Below, one piece after another: positions 33,864 through 42,596 of a stretch of 64,000 nt of DNA. Origin of the DNA: Streptomyces xinghaiensis S187 (GTDB lineage Bacteria > Actinomycetota > Actinomycetes > Streptomycetales > Streptomycetaceae); the NCBI RefSeq assembly GCF_000220705.2, contig NZ_CP023202.1:5548501-5612500 (forward strand), written 5' to 3'. Position 1 is the first letter of the stretch; each line of letters starts with the position of its first letter. The position numbers and the translations under genes are program-made. The notes beneath the pieces were generated by a model. It was given only the letters and a program-made list of their open reading frames with translations. It was not told the DNA's origin and ran no database searches.

Positions 33864-34474
33864 TGGCGACAGCAACGACAGTAGACACCGGGCACGCGCA
33901 CCCGTCGGTCAATCGACCGAACCTCACCAGCGTCGGAACCATCATCTGGCTGAGTTCCGAGCTGATGTTCTTCGCGGCCCTCTTCGCGATGTACTTCACC
34001 CTGCGATCGGTGACCGGAGCCGAGTTCTGGTCGGAAAAGGCGGACACGCTCAACTTTCCGTTCGCGGCGGCCAACACCACGATCCTGGTGCTCTCCTCCC
34101 TCACCTGCCAGCTCGGCGTCTTCGCCGCCGAGCGCGGTGATGTGAAGAAGCTCCGCTCGTGGTTCGTGGTCACCTTCATCATGGGCGCCGTCTTCATCGG
34201 CGGCCAGATCTTCGAGTACACCGAGCTGGTGAAGCACGAGGGCCTCTCGCTCTCGTCGGACCCGTACGGCTCGGCGTTCTACCTGACCACCGGCTTCCAC
34301 GGACTGCACGTGACGGGCGGACTCATCGCCTTCCTGCTGGTCCTGGCCCGGACCTACGCGGCCAAGAGGTTCACCCACGAGCAGGCCACGTCGGCCATCG
34401 TCGTGTCGTACTACTGGCACTTCGTCGACGTCGTCTGGATCGGCCTCTTCGCCACGATCTACATGATCAAGTAA
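33854..34474 (+). CDS. ctaE: Cytochrome c oxidase subunit III
   Basis: This 206-residue subunit III has five helices (for example GTIIWLSSELMFFAALFAMY and IVVSYYWHFVDVVWIGLFA) and the family motifs FHGLHVTGG and YYWHFVDVVW. It stabilises subunit I. The start MSVVATATTVDTGHAHPS is at 33854; an alternative GTG three codons later lies inside the same palindrome. It leads the ctaE-qcrC-qcrA-qcrB operon, separate from ctaCDF. The gap to qcrC is 71 bp. Confidence 0.95.
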   Translation: MSVVATATTVDTGHAHPSVNRPNLTSVGTIIWLSSELMFFAALFAMYFTLRSVTGAEFWSEKADTLNFPFAAANTTILVLSSLTCQLGVFAAERGDVKKLRSWFVVTFIMGAVFIGGQIFEYTELVKHEGLSLSSDPYGSAFYLTTGFHGLHVTGGLIAFLLVLARTYAAKRFTHEQATSAIVVSYYWHFVDVVWIGLFATIYMIK

Positions 34475-34545
34475 TCGGTCCGACGGACCCGCACCACACC
34501 AAGCCAGAAGCATCGACGCAGAAGATCCTGACACCGGGGTAATCC

Positions 34546-35355
34546 GTGAAAAAGCTCTCCGCACGACGGCGCCATCCGCTGGCGGCGCTTGTCGTCCTAC
34601 TCTTCGCGCTGGCGGTCACCGGGGGGCTGTACGCGGCGTTCGCACCCGCGGACAAGGCCCAGGCCGACACCACCGCTCAGTCCCTTGCCATCAAGGAGGG
34701 CAAGCAGCTCTACACCACAGGCTGCGCGAGCTGCCATGGCACGGGCGGTCAGGGGACCTCCGACGGCCCGAGCCTGGTCGGAGTCGGCGCCGCCGCGGTC
34801 GACTTCCAGGTCGGCACCGGCCGGATGCCCATGCAGCAGCCGGGCGCCCAGGCGCCGAAGAAGCCGGTGGTCTACTCGCAGGCCGAGATCGACCAGATGG
34901 CCGCGTACATCGCCTCGCTCGGCCCCGGCCCGGCCGTGCCGGCGAAGGAGGCCTACGACCCCGAGGGCGCGGACATCGCCAAGGGCGGGGAGCTCTTCCG
35001 CACCAACTGCGCGCAGTGCCACAACTTCACGGGCCAGGGTGGCGCCCTGACCGAGGGCAAGTACGCCCCGAACCTGGACGGCGTCTCGAACAAGCACATC
35101 TACGAGGCCATGCTGACCGGCCCGCAGGCCATGCCCGTGTTCCCCGACTCGACGACGCCCGAGCAGGACAAGCGGGACATCATCGCCTACATCAACACGG
35201 TGAACGGTGAGGATTCGGCCAACCCGGGCGGCCTGGAGCTGGGCGGCTTCGGTCCGGTCACCGAGGGCCTGTTCGCCTGGACCTTCGGCCTCGGCGCGAT
35301 GATCGCTGTCGCCGTCTGGGTCGCCGCCCGGACCGCAAAGGCCAGGAAGTCATGA
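34546..35355 (+). CDS. qcrC: Cytochrome bc1 complex dihaem cytochrome c subunit
   Basis: This 269-residue cytochrome cc carries two covalent haem sites, CASCH and CAQCH, in tandem cytochrome c folds (about 55-125 and 145-225). They lie between an N-terminal signal/anchor (HPLAALVVLLFALAVTGGLYA) and a C-terminal transmembrane helix. Actinobacteria lack soluble cytochrome c and use this subunit to pass electrons directly to CuA. The GTG at 34546 starts VKKLSARRRHPL. It overlaps the qcrA start by four bases. Confidence 0.96.
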   Translation: MKKLSARRRHPLAALVVLLFALAVTGGLYAAFAPADKAQADTTAQSLAIKEGKQLYTTGCASCHGTGGQGTSDGPSLVGVGAAAVDFQVGTGRMPMQQPGAQAPKKPVVYSQAEIDQMAAYIASLGPGPAVPAKEAYDPEGADIAKGGELFRTNCAQCHNFTGQGGALTEGKYAPNLDGVSNKHIYEAMLTGPQAMPVFPDSTTPEQDKRDIIAYINTVNGEDSANPGGLELGGFGPVTEGLFAWTFGLGAMIAVAVWVAARTAKARKS

Positions 35356-36419
35356 GCGAGACTGGATCGAACAAAGACGTGTCCCAAGAATCCCTGCCGA
35401 GTGAGCGGCCGACGGCTCACGAGGGCGTGACGGCGACCGCGGAGCATCCGTTCGCGGACCCGGGCCTGCCGCCCCACCAGCCGCGCATCCAGGACATCGA
35501 CGAGCGGGCCGCCAAGCGCTCCGAGCGCACCGTCGCCCTGCTCTTCGTCGTCTCCATGCTGGCCACGATCGGCTTCATCGCCAGCTACGTGGTGTTCCCG
35601 ATCGACAAGATCGTGTACATCTTCCCGTTCGGTCACGTCAGCGCGCTGAACTTCGCCCTGGGCCTCACCCTCGGCATCGCGCTGTTCTGCATCGGCGCCG
35701 GCGCGGTCCACTGGGCCCGCACGCTGATGTCCGACGTGGAGATCGCGGACGAGCGGCACCCGATCGGCGCCGAGTCCGAGGCCAAGGCCACGGTGATGGC
35801 CGACTTCCGGCAGGGCGCCGCCGAGTCGGGCTTCGGCCGGCGGAAGCTGCTCCGCAACACCCTCTTCGGCGCGGTGGCCCTGGTGCCGCTCTCCGGCGTG
35901 GTGCTGCTGCGCGACCTCGGCCCGCTGCCCGGCGACAAGCTCCGGCACACGCTGTGGGCCAAGGGCAAGCTGCTGGTCAACCAGAACACCAACGAGCCGC
36001 TGCGGCCGGAGGACATCCCGGTCGGATCGCTGACCTTCGTCAAGCCCGAGGGCCTGGAGGAGGACGACCACGAGTTCAACGTGGAGATCGCCAAGGCCGC
36101 CGTGATGGTCGTCCGGATCCAGCCGGAGGACATCAAGGACAAGAAGGAGCTCGACTGGTCGCACGAGGGCATCGTGGCGTACTCGCGGATCTGTACCCAC
36201 GTCGGCTGCCCCGTGACCCTGTACGAGCAGTCCACCCACCACGTGCTCTGCCCGTGCCATCAGTCGACCTTCGACATGGCCGACGGCGCGCGGGTGATCT
36301 TCGGCCCGGCGGGCCACGCCCTGCCGCAGCTGCGGATCGGTGTCAACCAGGACGGCTACCTCGAAGCCCTCGGTGACTTCGCGGAGCCCGTCGGCCCGAG
36401 TTTCTGGGAGCGCGGATGA
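35352..36419 (+). CDS. qcrA: Rieske iron-sulfur subunit of the bcc complex
   Basis: This 355-residue protein has three transmembrane helices (about 60-80, 95-120, 165-190) and a C-terminal Rieske domain with ligands in CTHVGCP and CPCHQSTFD. Directly before the third helix is FGRRKLLRNTLFG, a twin-arginine motif. In S. coelicolor the equivalent protein is inserted by Sec and Tat together, which fits this layout. It oxidises menaquinol with QcrB. Start is an ATGA overlap with qcrC; it overlaps qcrB in the same way. Confidence 0.96.
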   Translation: MSETGSNKDVSQESLPSERPTAHEGVTATAEHPFADPGLPPHQPRIQDIDERAAKRSERTVALLFVVSMLATIGFIASYVVFPIDKIVYIFPFGHVSALNFALGLTLGIALFCIGAGAVHWARTLMSDVEIADERHPIGAESEAKATVMADFRQGAAESGFGRRKLLRNTLFGAVALVPLSGVVLLRDLGPLPGDKLRHTLWAKGKLLVNQNTNEPLRPEDIPVGSLTFVKPEGLEEDDHEFNVEIAKAAVMVVRIQPEDIKDKKELDWSHEGIVAYSRICTHVGCPVTLYEQSTHHVLCPCHQSTFDMADGARVIFGPAGHALPQLRIGVNQDGYLEALGDFAEPVGPSFWERG

Positions 36420-38047
36420 GTACGGCGACCGACAACCGGCGCAAGGCGCCCGCGGGAGAGCGGGTCGCCGACTGGGCGGACGGACGGCTGGGGATCTACA
36501 CCCTGGCCAAGACCAACATGCGCAAGATCTTCCCGGACCACTGGTCCTTCATGCTGGGCGAGGTCGCGCTCTACAGCTTCATCATCATCATCCTCACGGG
36601 TGTGTATCTGACGCTGTTCTTCGTGCCCAGCATGGCCGAGGTGGAGTACCACGGCGCCTACGTGCCGATGCACGGCGTCCGGATGACGGAGGCCTACGCC
36701 TCCACCCTCGACATCAACTTCGACGTGCGCGGCGGTCTGCTCATCCGGCAGATCCACCACTGGGCGGCCCTGATCTTCCTGGCCTCCATGTTCGTGCACA
36801 TGATGCGGGTGTTCTTCACCGGTGCCTTCCGCAAGCCGCGCGAGGTCAACTGGGTGTTCGGCTTCCTGCTGTTCGTGCTCGGCATGTTCACCGGCTTCAC
36901 CGGCTACTCGCTCCCGGACGACCTGCTCTCCGGTACCGGTGTCCGGTTCATGGAGGGCGCGATCCTGGCGACGCCGGTCGTCGGCACGTACCTGTCGATG
37001 TTCCTGTTCGGCGGGGAGTTCCCGGGCACCGACGTGATCCCGCGGTTCTTCGCGGCCCACGTCCTGCTGCTGCCGGGCATCATGCTCGGCCTGCTGGTGG
37101 CGCACCTGATCCTGGTCTTCTACCACAAGCACACGCAGTTCCCGGGCCCCGGCAAGACCAACACCAACGTGGTCGGCATGCCGCTGCTGCCGGTCTACAT
37201 GGCCAAGGCCGGAGGCTTCTTCTTCCTGGTCTTCGGTGTGATCGCGGTCCTCTCCGCGCTCTTCACCATCAACCCGATCTGGGCGCTCGGCCCGTACCGG
37301 CCCGACCAGGTGTCCACCGGCGCCCAGCCCGACTGGTACATGGGCTTCTCCGAGGGACTCATCCGGGCCATGCCCGCCTGGGAGTTCGTGCTGCCGGGCG
37401 GCTACACGCTCAACCTCGGCGTGGCCATCCCGCTGGTGATCGTCTTCCCGCTGGTGCTGACCGTGATCGCGGTCTACCCGTTCATCGAGTCCTGGGTCAC
37501 CGGCGACAAGCGGGAGCACCACATCCTGGACCGGCCGCGGAACGCCCCGACGCGTACCGCCATCGGCGCGGCCTGGATCAGCTGGTACCTGGTGATGCTG
37601 CTGGGCGGCGGCAACGACATCTTCGCCATCCACTTCGACATGTCGATCAACGCGGTCACCTGGTTCGTGCGGATCGCCTTCTTCGTGGTGCCGGTGATCG
37701 TCTTCATCGTCACCAAGCGGATCTGCCTCGGCCTGCAGCGCCGGGACCGGGACAAGGTGCTGCACGGCCGCGAGGCCGGCATCATCAAGCGCCTGCCGCA
37801 CGGTGAGTTCGTCGAGGTGCACGAGCCGCTCTCGCAGGAGCAGCTCCACACCCTCACCCAGCACGAGCAGCCCAAGCCGCTGGAGGTCGGCCCGGAGGTC
37901 GACGAGAACGGCGTACGGCGCAAGGTGCCGCGGAGCCAGAAGCTGCGGGCGCGCCTCTCGCGTGGCTGGTACGGCGAGGGCTCCCAGATCCCCAAGGCGA
38001 CCCCGGAGGAGTTCAAGGAGATCCAGAGCGGCCACGGCCACCACTGA
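36416..38047 (+). CDS. qcrB: Cytochrome b subunit of the bcc complex
   Basis: This 543-residue cytochrome b binds two haems b in a four-helix bundle and holds the quinol sites. Haem ligands appear in IRQIHHWAALIFL and FFAAHVLLLPGIMLG. The Qo site is represented by GYSLPDDLLSG and PYRPDQVSTGAQPDWYMGF. It has eight or nine helices plus a long cytoplasmic C-terminal extension (about 110 residues), as in actinobacteria. It is the target family of drugs such as telacebec. It is the last gene of the operon; a hairpin follows. Confidence 0.96.
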   Translation: MSTATDNRRKAPAGERVADWADGRLGIYTLAKTNMRKIFPDHWSFMLGEVALYSFIIIILTGVYLTLFFVPSMAEVEYHGAYVPMHGVRMTEAYASTLDINFDVRGGLLIRQIHHWAALIFLASMFVHMMRVFFTGAFRKPREVNWVFGFLLFVLGMFTGFTGYSLPDDLLSGTGVRFMEGAILATPVVGTYLSMFLFGGEFPGTDVIPRFFAAHVLLLPGIMLGLLVAHLILVFYHKHTQFPGPGKTNTNVVGMPLLPVYMAKAGGFFFLVFGVIAVLSALFTINPIWALGPYRPDQVSTGAQPDWYMGFSEGLIRAMPAWEFVLPGGYTLNLGVAIPLVIVFPLVLTVIAVYPFIESWVTGDKREHHILDRPRNAPTRTAIGAAWISWYLVMLLGGGNDIFAIHFDMSINAVTWFVRIAFFVVPVIVFIVTKRICLGLQRRDRDKVLHGREAGIIKRLPHGEFVEVHEPLSQEQLHTLTQHEQPKPLEVGPEVDENGVRRKVPRSQKLRARLSRGWYGEGSQIPKATPEEFKEIQSGHGHH

Positions 38048-38076
38048 GGCCGCACCCGCGGTCGCCACACAGCCCC

Positions 38077-38115
38077 GGGCCCCGGCCCGTCCCCTCGTGG
38101 GGCGGACCGGGGCCC
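38077..38115 (+). terminator. Imperfect hairpin after qcrB
   Basis: A GC-rich inverted repeat (arms about 38077-38094 and 38099-38115) with one mismatch and one bulge begins 30 bases after the qcrB stop. A second hairpin follows near 38130-38160. Together they probably end the operon. Confidence 0.65.
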
Positions 38116-38223
38116 GCGGTCCGTCCGCGGCCGCGCGGTCCCTTCGGGCGGTCCGCGGGGGCGGTCCGTGCCGCGACCGTCCCGCAGTACGGGCACCGGC
38201 CCGTGCCGGGCGCCCCGCCCCGT

Positions 38224-38229
38224 TAGGCT
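38224..38229 (+). promoter_or_regulatory. -10 box for trpD
   Basis: TAGGCT lies about 66 bases before the trpD ATG, leaving a leader with a CAGGAG ribosome binding site. Confidence 0.45.
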
Positions 38230-38294
38230 GGGCCGGGGCCCGCCGCGGCCGGCCCCCCAGGCCACCCCTTCCCCATGGACTCCAGGAGCGGACC

Positions 38295-39359
38295 ATGAAC
38301 GTCGTGACCCCGGCAGGCGGCGGCAGCGTGGCGGCCCGCACCTGGCCCGACGTGCTGACCTCACTGCTCGACGGCAGGAACCTCGGCGCCGACGACACCG
38401 CCTGGGCCATGGACCGGATCATGCGGGGCGAGGCCACCGACGCGCAGATCGCCGGCTTCGCGGTCGCGCTGCGGGCCAAGGGCGAGACGGTCGCCGAGCT
38501 GTCCGGGCTGGTCCGCACCATGTACGAGCACGCCCGGCTGATCGAGGTGCCCGGAGACACGGTGGACATCGTCGGCACCGGCGGCGACCGCGCCCGTACG
38601 GTCAACATCTCCACCATGTCCGCGATCGTGGTCGCGGGCACCGGCGCCAAGGTGGTCAAGCACGGCAACCGCGCCGCCTCCTCGGCGAGCGGCGCCTCCG
38701 ACGTGCTGGAGAAGCTCGGCGTCAACCTCGAACTCCCGCCGCGGCGGGTGGCCGAGGTGGCCGACGAGGCGGGGATCACCTTCTGCTTCGCGGTGAAGTT
38801 CCACCCGGCGCTCCGTCATGTGGCGGCGGCCCGGCGGGAACTGGGCATCCCCACCACCTTCAACTTCCTCGGCCCGCTCACCAACCCGGCGCGCGTCACC
38901 GCGCAGGCGACCGGTGTGGCCAGCGCCCGGATGGCGCCGATCATGGCGGGTGTCCTCGCCGAACGGGGCTCCTCCGCGCTGGTGTTCCGGGGCGACGACG
39001 GGCTGGACGAGCTGACGGTCACCGCCACCTCGCAGGTGTGGATCGTGCGCGAGGGCACGGTGCGCCAGGAGTCCTTCGACCCGCGGGACGTGGGCGTCGA
39101 TCTGGTGCCCGTCGAGGCGCTGCGCGGGGCGGACGCCTCGTACAACGCGGATGTCGCGCGCCGGCTGCTGGCGGGCGAGAAGGGCCCGGTGCGGGACGCG
39201 GTGCTGCTCAACTCGGCCGCCGCCCTCGCCGCCCTCCACCCGGCGGACACACCGCTCACCGAGCAGATCGCCGAGGGCATGGCCCGGGCCGCCGAGTCGA
39301 TCGACTCCGGCGCCGCCCTCCGGACGCTGGAGCGCTGGGTCGCCGCGAGCCATGTGTGA
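38295..39359 (+). CDS. trpD: Anthranilate phosphoribosyltransferase
   Basis: TrpD adds a phosphoribosyl group to anthranilate in tryptophan synthesis. The 354-residue product has the PRPP loop DIVGTGGDRARTVNIST, VVKHGNRAASSASGASD and FNFLGPLTNPAR, all diagnostic. The ATG at 38295 (MNVVTPAGG) follows CAGGAG and starts the conserved domain. No other trp gene is next to it, as usual in streptomycetes, where trp genes are scattered. Its position beside the bcc operon is not functional evidence. Confidence 0.95.
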   Translation: MNVVTPAGGGSVAARTWPDVLTSLLDGRNLGADDTAWAMDRIMRGEATDAQIAGFAVALRAKGETVAELSGLVRTMYEHARLIEVPGDTVDIVGTGGDRARTVNISTMSAIVVAGTGAKVVKHGNRAASSASGASDVLEKLGVNLELPPRRVAEVADEAGITFCFAVKFHPALRHVAAARRELGIPTTFNFLGPLTNPARVTAQATGVASARMAPIMAGVLAERGSSALVFRGDDGLDELTVTATSQVWIVREGTVRQESFDPRDVGVDLVPVEALRGADASYNADVARRLLAGEKGPVRDAVLLNSAAALAALHPADTPLTEQIAEGMARAAESIDSGAALRTLERWVAASHV

Positions 39360-39437
39360 CCCCGCGGTTCCGCCGGCTCCCGGGGCCGGCGGAACGGCGG
39401 CGGGCCGCCGGCCGGGGCCCGCCTCAGCCGGTCACGG

Positions 39438-39719
39438 TCAGGAGTCCAGGCCGATGGCGAACGCGGCCTCCAGGTCGTGCTGCGAGTAGGTACGGAACGC
39501 CACATGGGTGTCGGTCGCCCGGACGCCGTCGACCTTGTTGATCCGGCCGGGGATCACATCGGCGAGATCGTCGTGCCGGGCCACCCGGACCATCGCCACC
39601 AGGTCGTAGGTGCCGGTGACGGAGTAGACCTCGCTGACGTTCTCCAGGGCGGCGATCGATTCGGCGATCTCCGGGATCCGGTCCACGCTGGTCTTGATGA
39701 GCACGATCGCGGTGATCAC
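39438..39719 (-). CDS. Stand-alone Lrp/AsnC ligand-binding (RAM) domain protein
   Basis: This 93-residue protein consists only of the AsnC_trans_reg/RAM domain (MITAIVLIKTSVDRIPEI...VYSVTGTYDLVAMVRV) with no helix-turn-helix. Such proteins bind amino acids or act as small effector partners. The GTG at 39719 overlaps the rhomboid stop by four bases (GTGA), so the pair is an operon. The gene ends 78 bp from the trpD stop on the other strand. The ligand is unknown; trpD is adjacent but convergent. Confidence 0.87.
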   Translation of the reverse strand: MITAIVLIKTSVDRIPEIAESIAALENVSEVYSVTGTYDLVAMVRVARHDDLADVIPGRINKVDGVRATDTHVAFRTYSQHDLEAAFAIGLDS

Positions 39720-40477
39720 GGCTGGCTGTCTCCCTCGGTCGCCCGGTCTGCGCTGCTCACTCTAGCCGCACCCCCGTAGCGGACCCACGCCCAGAGGAAG
39801 CCGGCCAGGAAGCCCGTCAGATGGGCCAGGTACGCCACCCCGGAACCCTCCGGCGCGCTCTGCGACGCCACCCACTGGAGCGCGAACCAGAAGGGCAGCA
39901 CCACCCACGCCGGGAAGCGCAGCGGCAGGAAGAAGAGGAACGGGAAGAGGCTGGTGACCCGGGCCCGCGGGAAGAGCAGCAGAAAGGCGCCGAGCACCCC
40001 CGAGACGGCCCCGGAGGCGCCGACCAGGGGCTGGTCGGAGGCCGGGTCCGCCGCGGCGAAGGCGGTCAGCGCGAGGTAGCCCGTACCGGCGTGCAGCAGT
40101 ACGTAGCGCGCCGGGCCCAGCCGGGTCTCCACCATGCGGCCGAAGACGTGCAGGAAGAGCAGGTTGCCGAGCAGATGCAGCCAGCCGCCGTGGACGAAGA
40201 ACGCGGTCAGCGGGGTGAGGAGGGCCTCCGGCGAGCCGCCGAACAGTTCGGCCGGCACCAGGCCCCAGCGCCGGAAGTGGTCGTTCTGCGCCGCGATCAG
40301 CCGGTCGCCGCCGCCCTGGGCGGGGTTGAGCCCGGAGACCGGCCCGAGTACGAAGAACAGGCAGCACAGGCCGGTCAGGGTGTGGGTCACCACGGCGGGC
40401 CCGCGATCCGCGCTTCCCGGGGCCCGTTCCGCGGGGGCCCGGCCGCCGCCGTGGAGGCCGCGCGCCTTTCTCCGCAT
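39716..40477 (-). CDS. Rhomboid-family intramembrane serine protease
   Basis: This 253-residue protein has six transmembrane helices. The catalytic Ser is in LVGASGAVSGVLGAF (GxSG), and the catalytic His is in YLAHLTGFLAGF. The conserved L1 loop HGGWLHLLGNLLFLHVFG is present. It would cleave transmembrane substrates within the membrane. The ATG at 40477 (MRRKARGLHGG) is the first convincing start. It is co-transcribed with the Lrp-like gene downstream. The substrate is unknown. Confidence 0.9.
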   Translation of the reverse strand: MRRKARGLHGGGRAPAERAPGSADRGPAVVTHTLTGLCCLFFVLGPVSGLNPAQGGGDRLIAAQNDHFRRWGLVPAELFGGSPEALLTPLTAFFVHGGWLHLLGNLLFLHVFGRMVETRLGPARYVLLHAGTGYLALTAFAAADPASDQPLVGASGAVSGVLGAFLLLFPRARVTSLFPFLFFLPLRFPAWVVLPFWFALQWVASQSAPEGSGVAYLAHLTGFLAGFLWAWVRYGGAARVSSADRATEGDSQP

Positions 40478-40571
40478 GCGCAGATCATGGCGTAACGGGC
40501 TCCGGCGGACGGAACGCCTCGCCGGGCGTCCGCCCCGTGGCCGGGCCCGGCGGGCGGGCCCGGGCAGGCCG

Positions 40572-40577
40572 TAGGGT
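40572..40577 (+). promoter_or_regulatory. -10 box for the zinc ribbon-NYN pair
   Basis: TAGGGT lies about 94 bases before the ATG at 40671. Confidence 0.45.
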
Positions 40578-40670
40578 TGCGGGAGAGCATCCCGCAGTTC
40601 GACGGCGCACCGCGGACCAGAACGTGCAGAAGACGCAGACGCAAGTGACGCAGAGAACGAGGACGACACG

Positions 40671-40910
40671 ATGGGCGTTCCCCAGCCGACGGCCGAGACC
40701 CGGTGGCGCTGCACCCTGTGCGGCAACCTGACCCGTTTCGACGTGACCCGCTCCAGCAGAGCGGTCGAGTACGTGCACCTCGACCTGGCGGGGGAACCCA
40801 GGGTCGAGGAGCGGGACGTGCTCAGTGAGACGATCGAGTCGGTCCGCTGCCGCTGGTGCAACGCGGTGGACCAGATCGAACTGGTCGACCGCCCCGGTGT
40901 GAGCGGCTGA
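40671..40910 (+). CDS. Small zinc ribbon protein
   Basis: This 79-residue protein has two CxxC pairs: WRCTLCGN near the N-terminus and VRCRWCNAV near the C-terminus. These can bind one zinc. Between them lies an acidic stretch (LDLAGEPRVEERDV). The ATG follows a GAGGACG purine run. It is 16 bp upstream of the NYN gene, so the two are probably co-transcribed. Nucleic acid or protein binding is likely; function unknown. Confidence 0.8.
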   Translation: MGVPQPTAETRWRCTLCGNLTRFDVTRSSRAVEYVHLDLAGEPRVEERDVLSETIESVRCRWCNAVDQIELVDRPGVSG

Positions 40911-40926
40911 GAACGGAGCGCGACAG

Positions 40927-42291
40927 GTGGTGGAGCACACGGGCGACGGCGCCGGGGACGCGGAGCGGTCCGCCGACGCCGGGGAGGTGCTCGACCGGCC
41001 GTTGCCGGAGGGCGTGCGGCGCCGGGTCGTCGCCCTCGTCGCGGACGCCTTCGGCAGTCTGACGATGGCGGAACTGCCGCCCCAGCTGCGGCAGTACGCC
41101 CGTTTCACCCCCACCCGCCGGGCCAAGTTCGCGGGCAACGCCATGGCCGCCGCCCTGGAGAGCCATCCGCTCTTCCGGCAGCGGGTCGGCGAGCGGCTGC
41201 GCGAGAGCCGGCCGGAGCTCTCCGGGGCCCTGGAGGCCGGGGCGCCGCCGGCCGCCGCGGATCCGGCCGAGGTGGCCGCGCTGGCGTACATACTGCGGCC
41301 CGTGGGCTGGGCCAAGCTGGTCGCCGCGGCCGGCGAGGAGGTCCAGCGGGCCCGGGCGGAGCAGGCCGAGGAGGAGGCAGGCCGCGAGGTGCGGCGGCTC
41401 CGCGAGGAACTGGCCGAGGCCCGCGCGGCCGCCCGCGCCGAGGCGGACCGGGCGCGCACCGAACTGGAGAGCGCCCGCAAGGAGGCGGACGTCCTCCACC
41501 GGAAGCTGCGCAGCGCGGTGAGCGACGTGCGCCGCGGCGAGGCCGCGCTCCGCAAGGCCGCGGCCGAGCTGGAGTCCGTGCGGGCCGCCGCGGCGGCCGA
41601 GAAGGCGGCGGCGGACAGCGAGGCGCGGCGGCTGCGGGCCCGGCTCGCGGAGGCGGAGTCGGCCCTGGAGGCCGGGCGCCGCGCGGTGCGAGAGGGGCGC
41701 AGCGTCGAGGACATGCGGCTGCGGCTGCTGCTGGACACCGTGCTGGACGCGGCCCAGGGGCTTCGCCGGGAGCTGGCCCTGCCACCGGCCGCGCAGCACC
41801 CCGCGGACACCGTGGAGGCGGTGGAGCCGGGGCGGATGACACCGAAGGACATCGCCACCCGCGCGCTCTCGGAGACCGACCCGGCGCTGCTCGACCAGCT
41901 CCTCGCGCTGCCGCAGGCGCACCTGGTGGTCGACGGCTACAACGTCACCAAGACCGGCTATCCGACGATGCCGCTGGACAAGCAGCGGCTGCGGCTGCTG
42001 GGCGGGCTGGCGGTGCTCGCCGCGCAGACCGGTGCCGAGATGACGTGTGTGTTCGACGGCGCGGAGCTGGCCGCGCCCGTACTGCTGGCGCCGCCGCGCG
42101 GGGTGCGGGTGCTGTTCAGCAAGCCGGGGCAGACCGCCGACGAGCTGATCCGGCGCCTGGTGCGCGCGGAGCCGCCGGGGCGCCCGGTGGTCGTGGTCTC
42201 CGCGGACCGGGAGGTGGCGGACGGAGTGGCGCGCGCCGGCGCACGCCCCGTCGCCTCGACGCTGCTGCTGAAGCGGCTCGCGCGTACCTGA
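40927..42291 (+). CDS. NYN (YacP/PIN-like) nuclease domain protein with coiled coil
   Basis: This 454-residue protein has a predicted helical N-terminal region (about 1-130), a long Ala/Glu/Arg coiled coil (about 130-275) and a C-terminal NYN domain. The latter carries the acidic residues in HLVVDGYNVTKTGYP, TCVFDGAEL, KPGQTADELI and VVVSADREV. This is the YacP-type PIN-like RNase fold, in which these aspartates bind metal. It is likely an RNA-processing or binding protein. The GTG at 40927 follows GGAG by eight bases. It follows the zinc ribbon gene in an operon. Confidence 0.85.
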   Translation: MVEHTGDGAGDAERSADAGEVLDRPLPEGVRRRVVALVADAFGSLTMAELPPQLRQYARFTPTRRAKFAGNAMAAALESHPLFRQRVGERLRESRPELSGALEAGAPPAAADPAEVAALAYILRPVGWAKLVAAAGEEVQRARAEQAEEEAGREVRRLREELAEARAAARAEADRARTELESARKEADVLHRKLRSAVSDVRRGEAALRKAAAELESVRAAAAAEKAAADSEARRLRARLAEAESALEAGRRAVREGRSVEDMRLRLLLDTVLDAAQGLRRELALPPAAQHPADTVEAVEPGRMTPKDIATRALSETDPALLDQLLALPQAHLVVDGYNVTKTGYPTMPLDKQRLRLLGGLAVLAAQTGAEMTCVFDGAELAAPVLLAPPRGVRVLFSKPGQTADELIRRLVRAEPPGRPVVVVSADREVADGVARAGARPVASTLLLKRLART

Positions 42292-42410
42292 CCCGAAGCC
42301 GCCCGGGCCCGGCGGGGGCCTTCGGTGGCACGCAGTGTCAGGCCGCTGTCACCGACTGTGCGAGTGCGGGTAAAGAAAACCTTCCGACGGGAATTTTTTC
42401 GGCTCACCCT

Positions 42411-42440
42411 TTGAACCGATCACGACAAGGTCACTAGGGT
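42411..42440 (+). promoter_or_regulatory. Vegetative-type promoter for the first NlpC/P60 gene
   Basis: TTGAAC (42411-42416) and TAGGGT (42435-42440) are separated by 18 bases. The predicted start near 42447 leaves a GC-rich leader of about 150 bases before the GTG at 42597. Just upstream is an unusually AT-rich segment with a T6 run (42369-42402). Confidence 0.65.
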
Positions 42441-42596
42441 CGGCTCCGAACCCTCCGCGCGGTTGATCATCCATCGGGGATGTCCGCGGGGGAACCGCCG
42501 AATCCGGCATGTCCGGGCAGGTCCCGGCCGGACACCGGAGCCGGGCCGCGTTCCGTCCTCCCGGCAGGCGGCTGGAGGAAGAAGGAGGTCGCCTCC

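Noticed and set aside
42447..42596. c-di-AMP (ydaO/yuaA) riboswitch before the NlpC/P60 gene
   Set aside because: A GGGGGAACC and a CGAATCCGG are present, but I cannot find the conserved CAGCT-ACC and GGGGTGAAT-like parts. It is kept only as a structured-leader observation.
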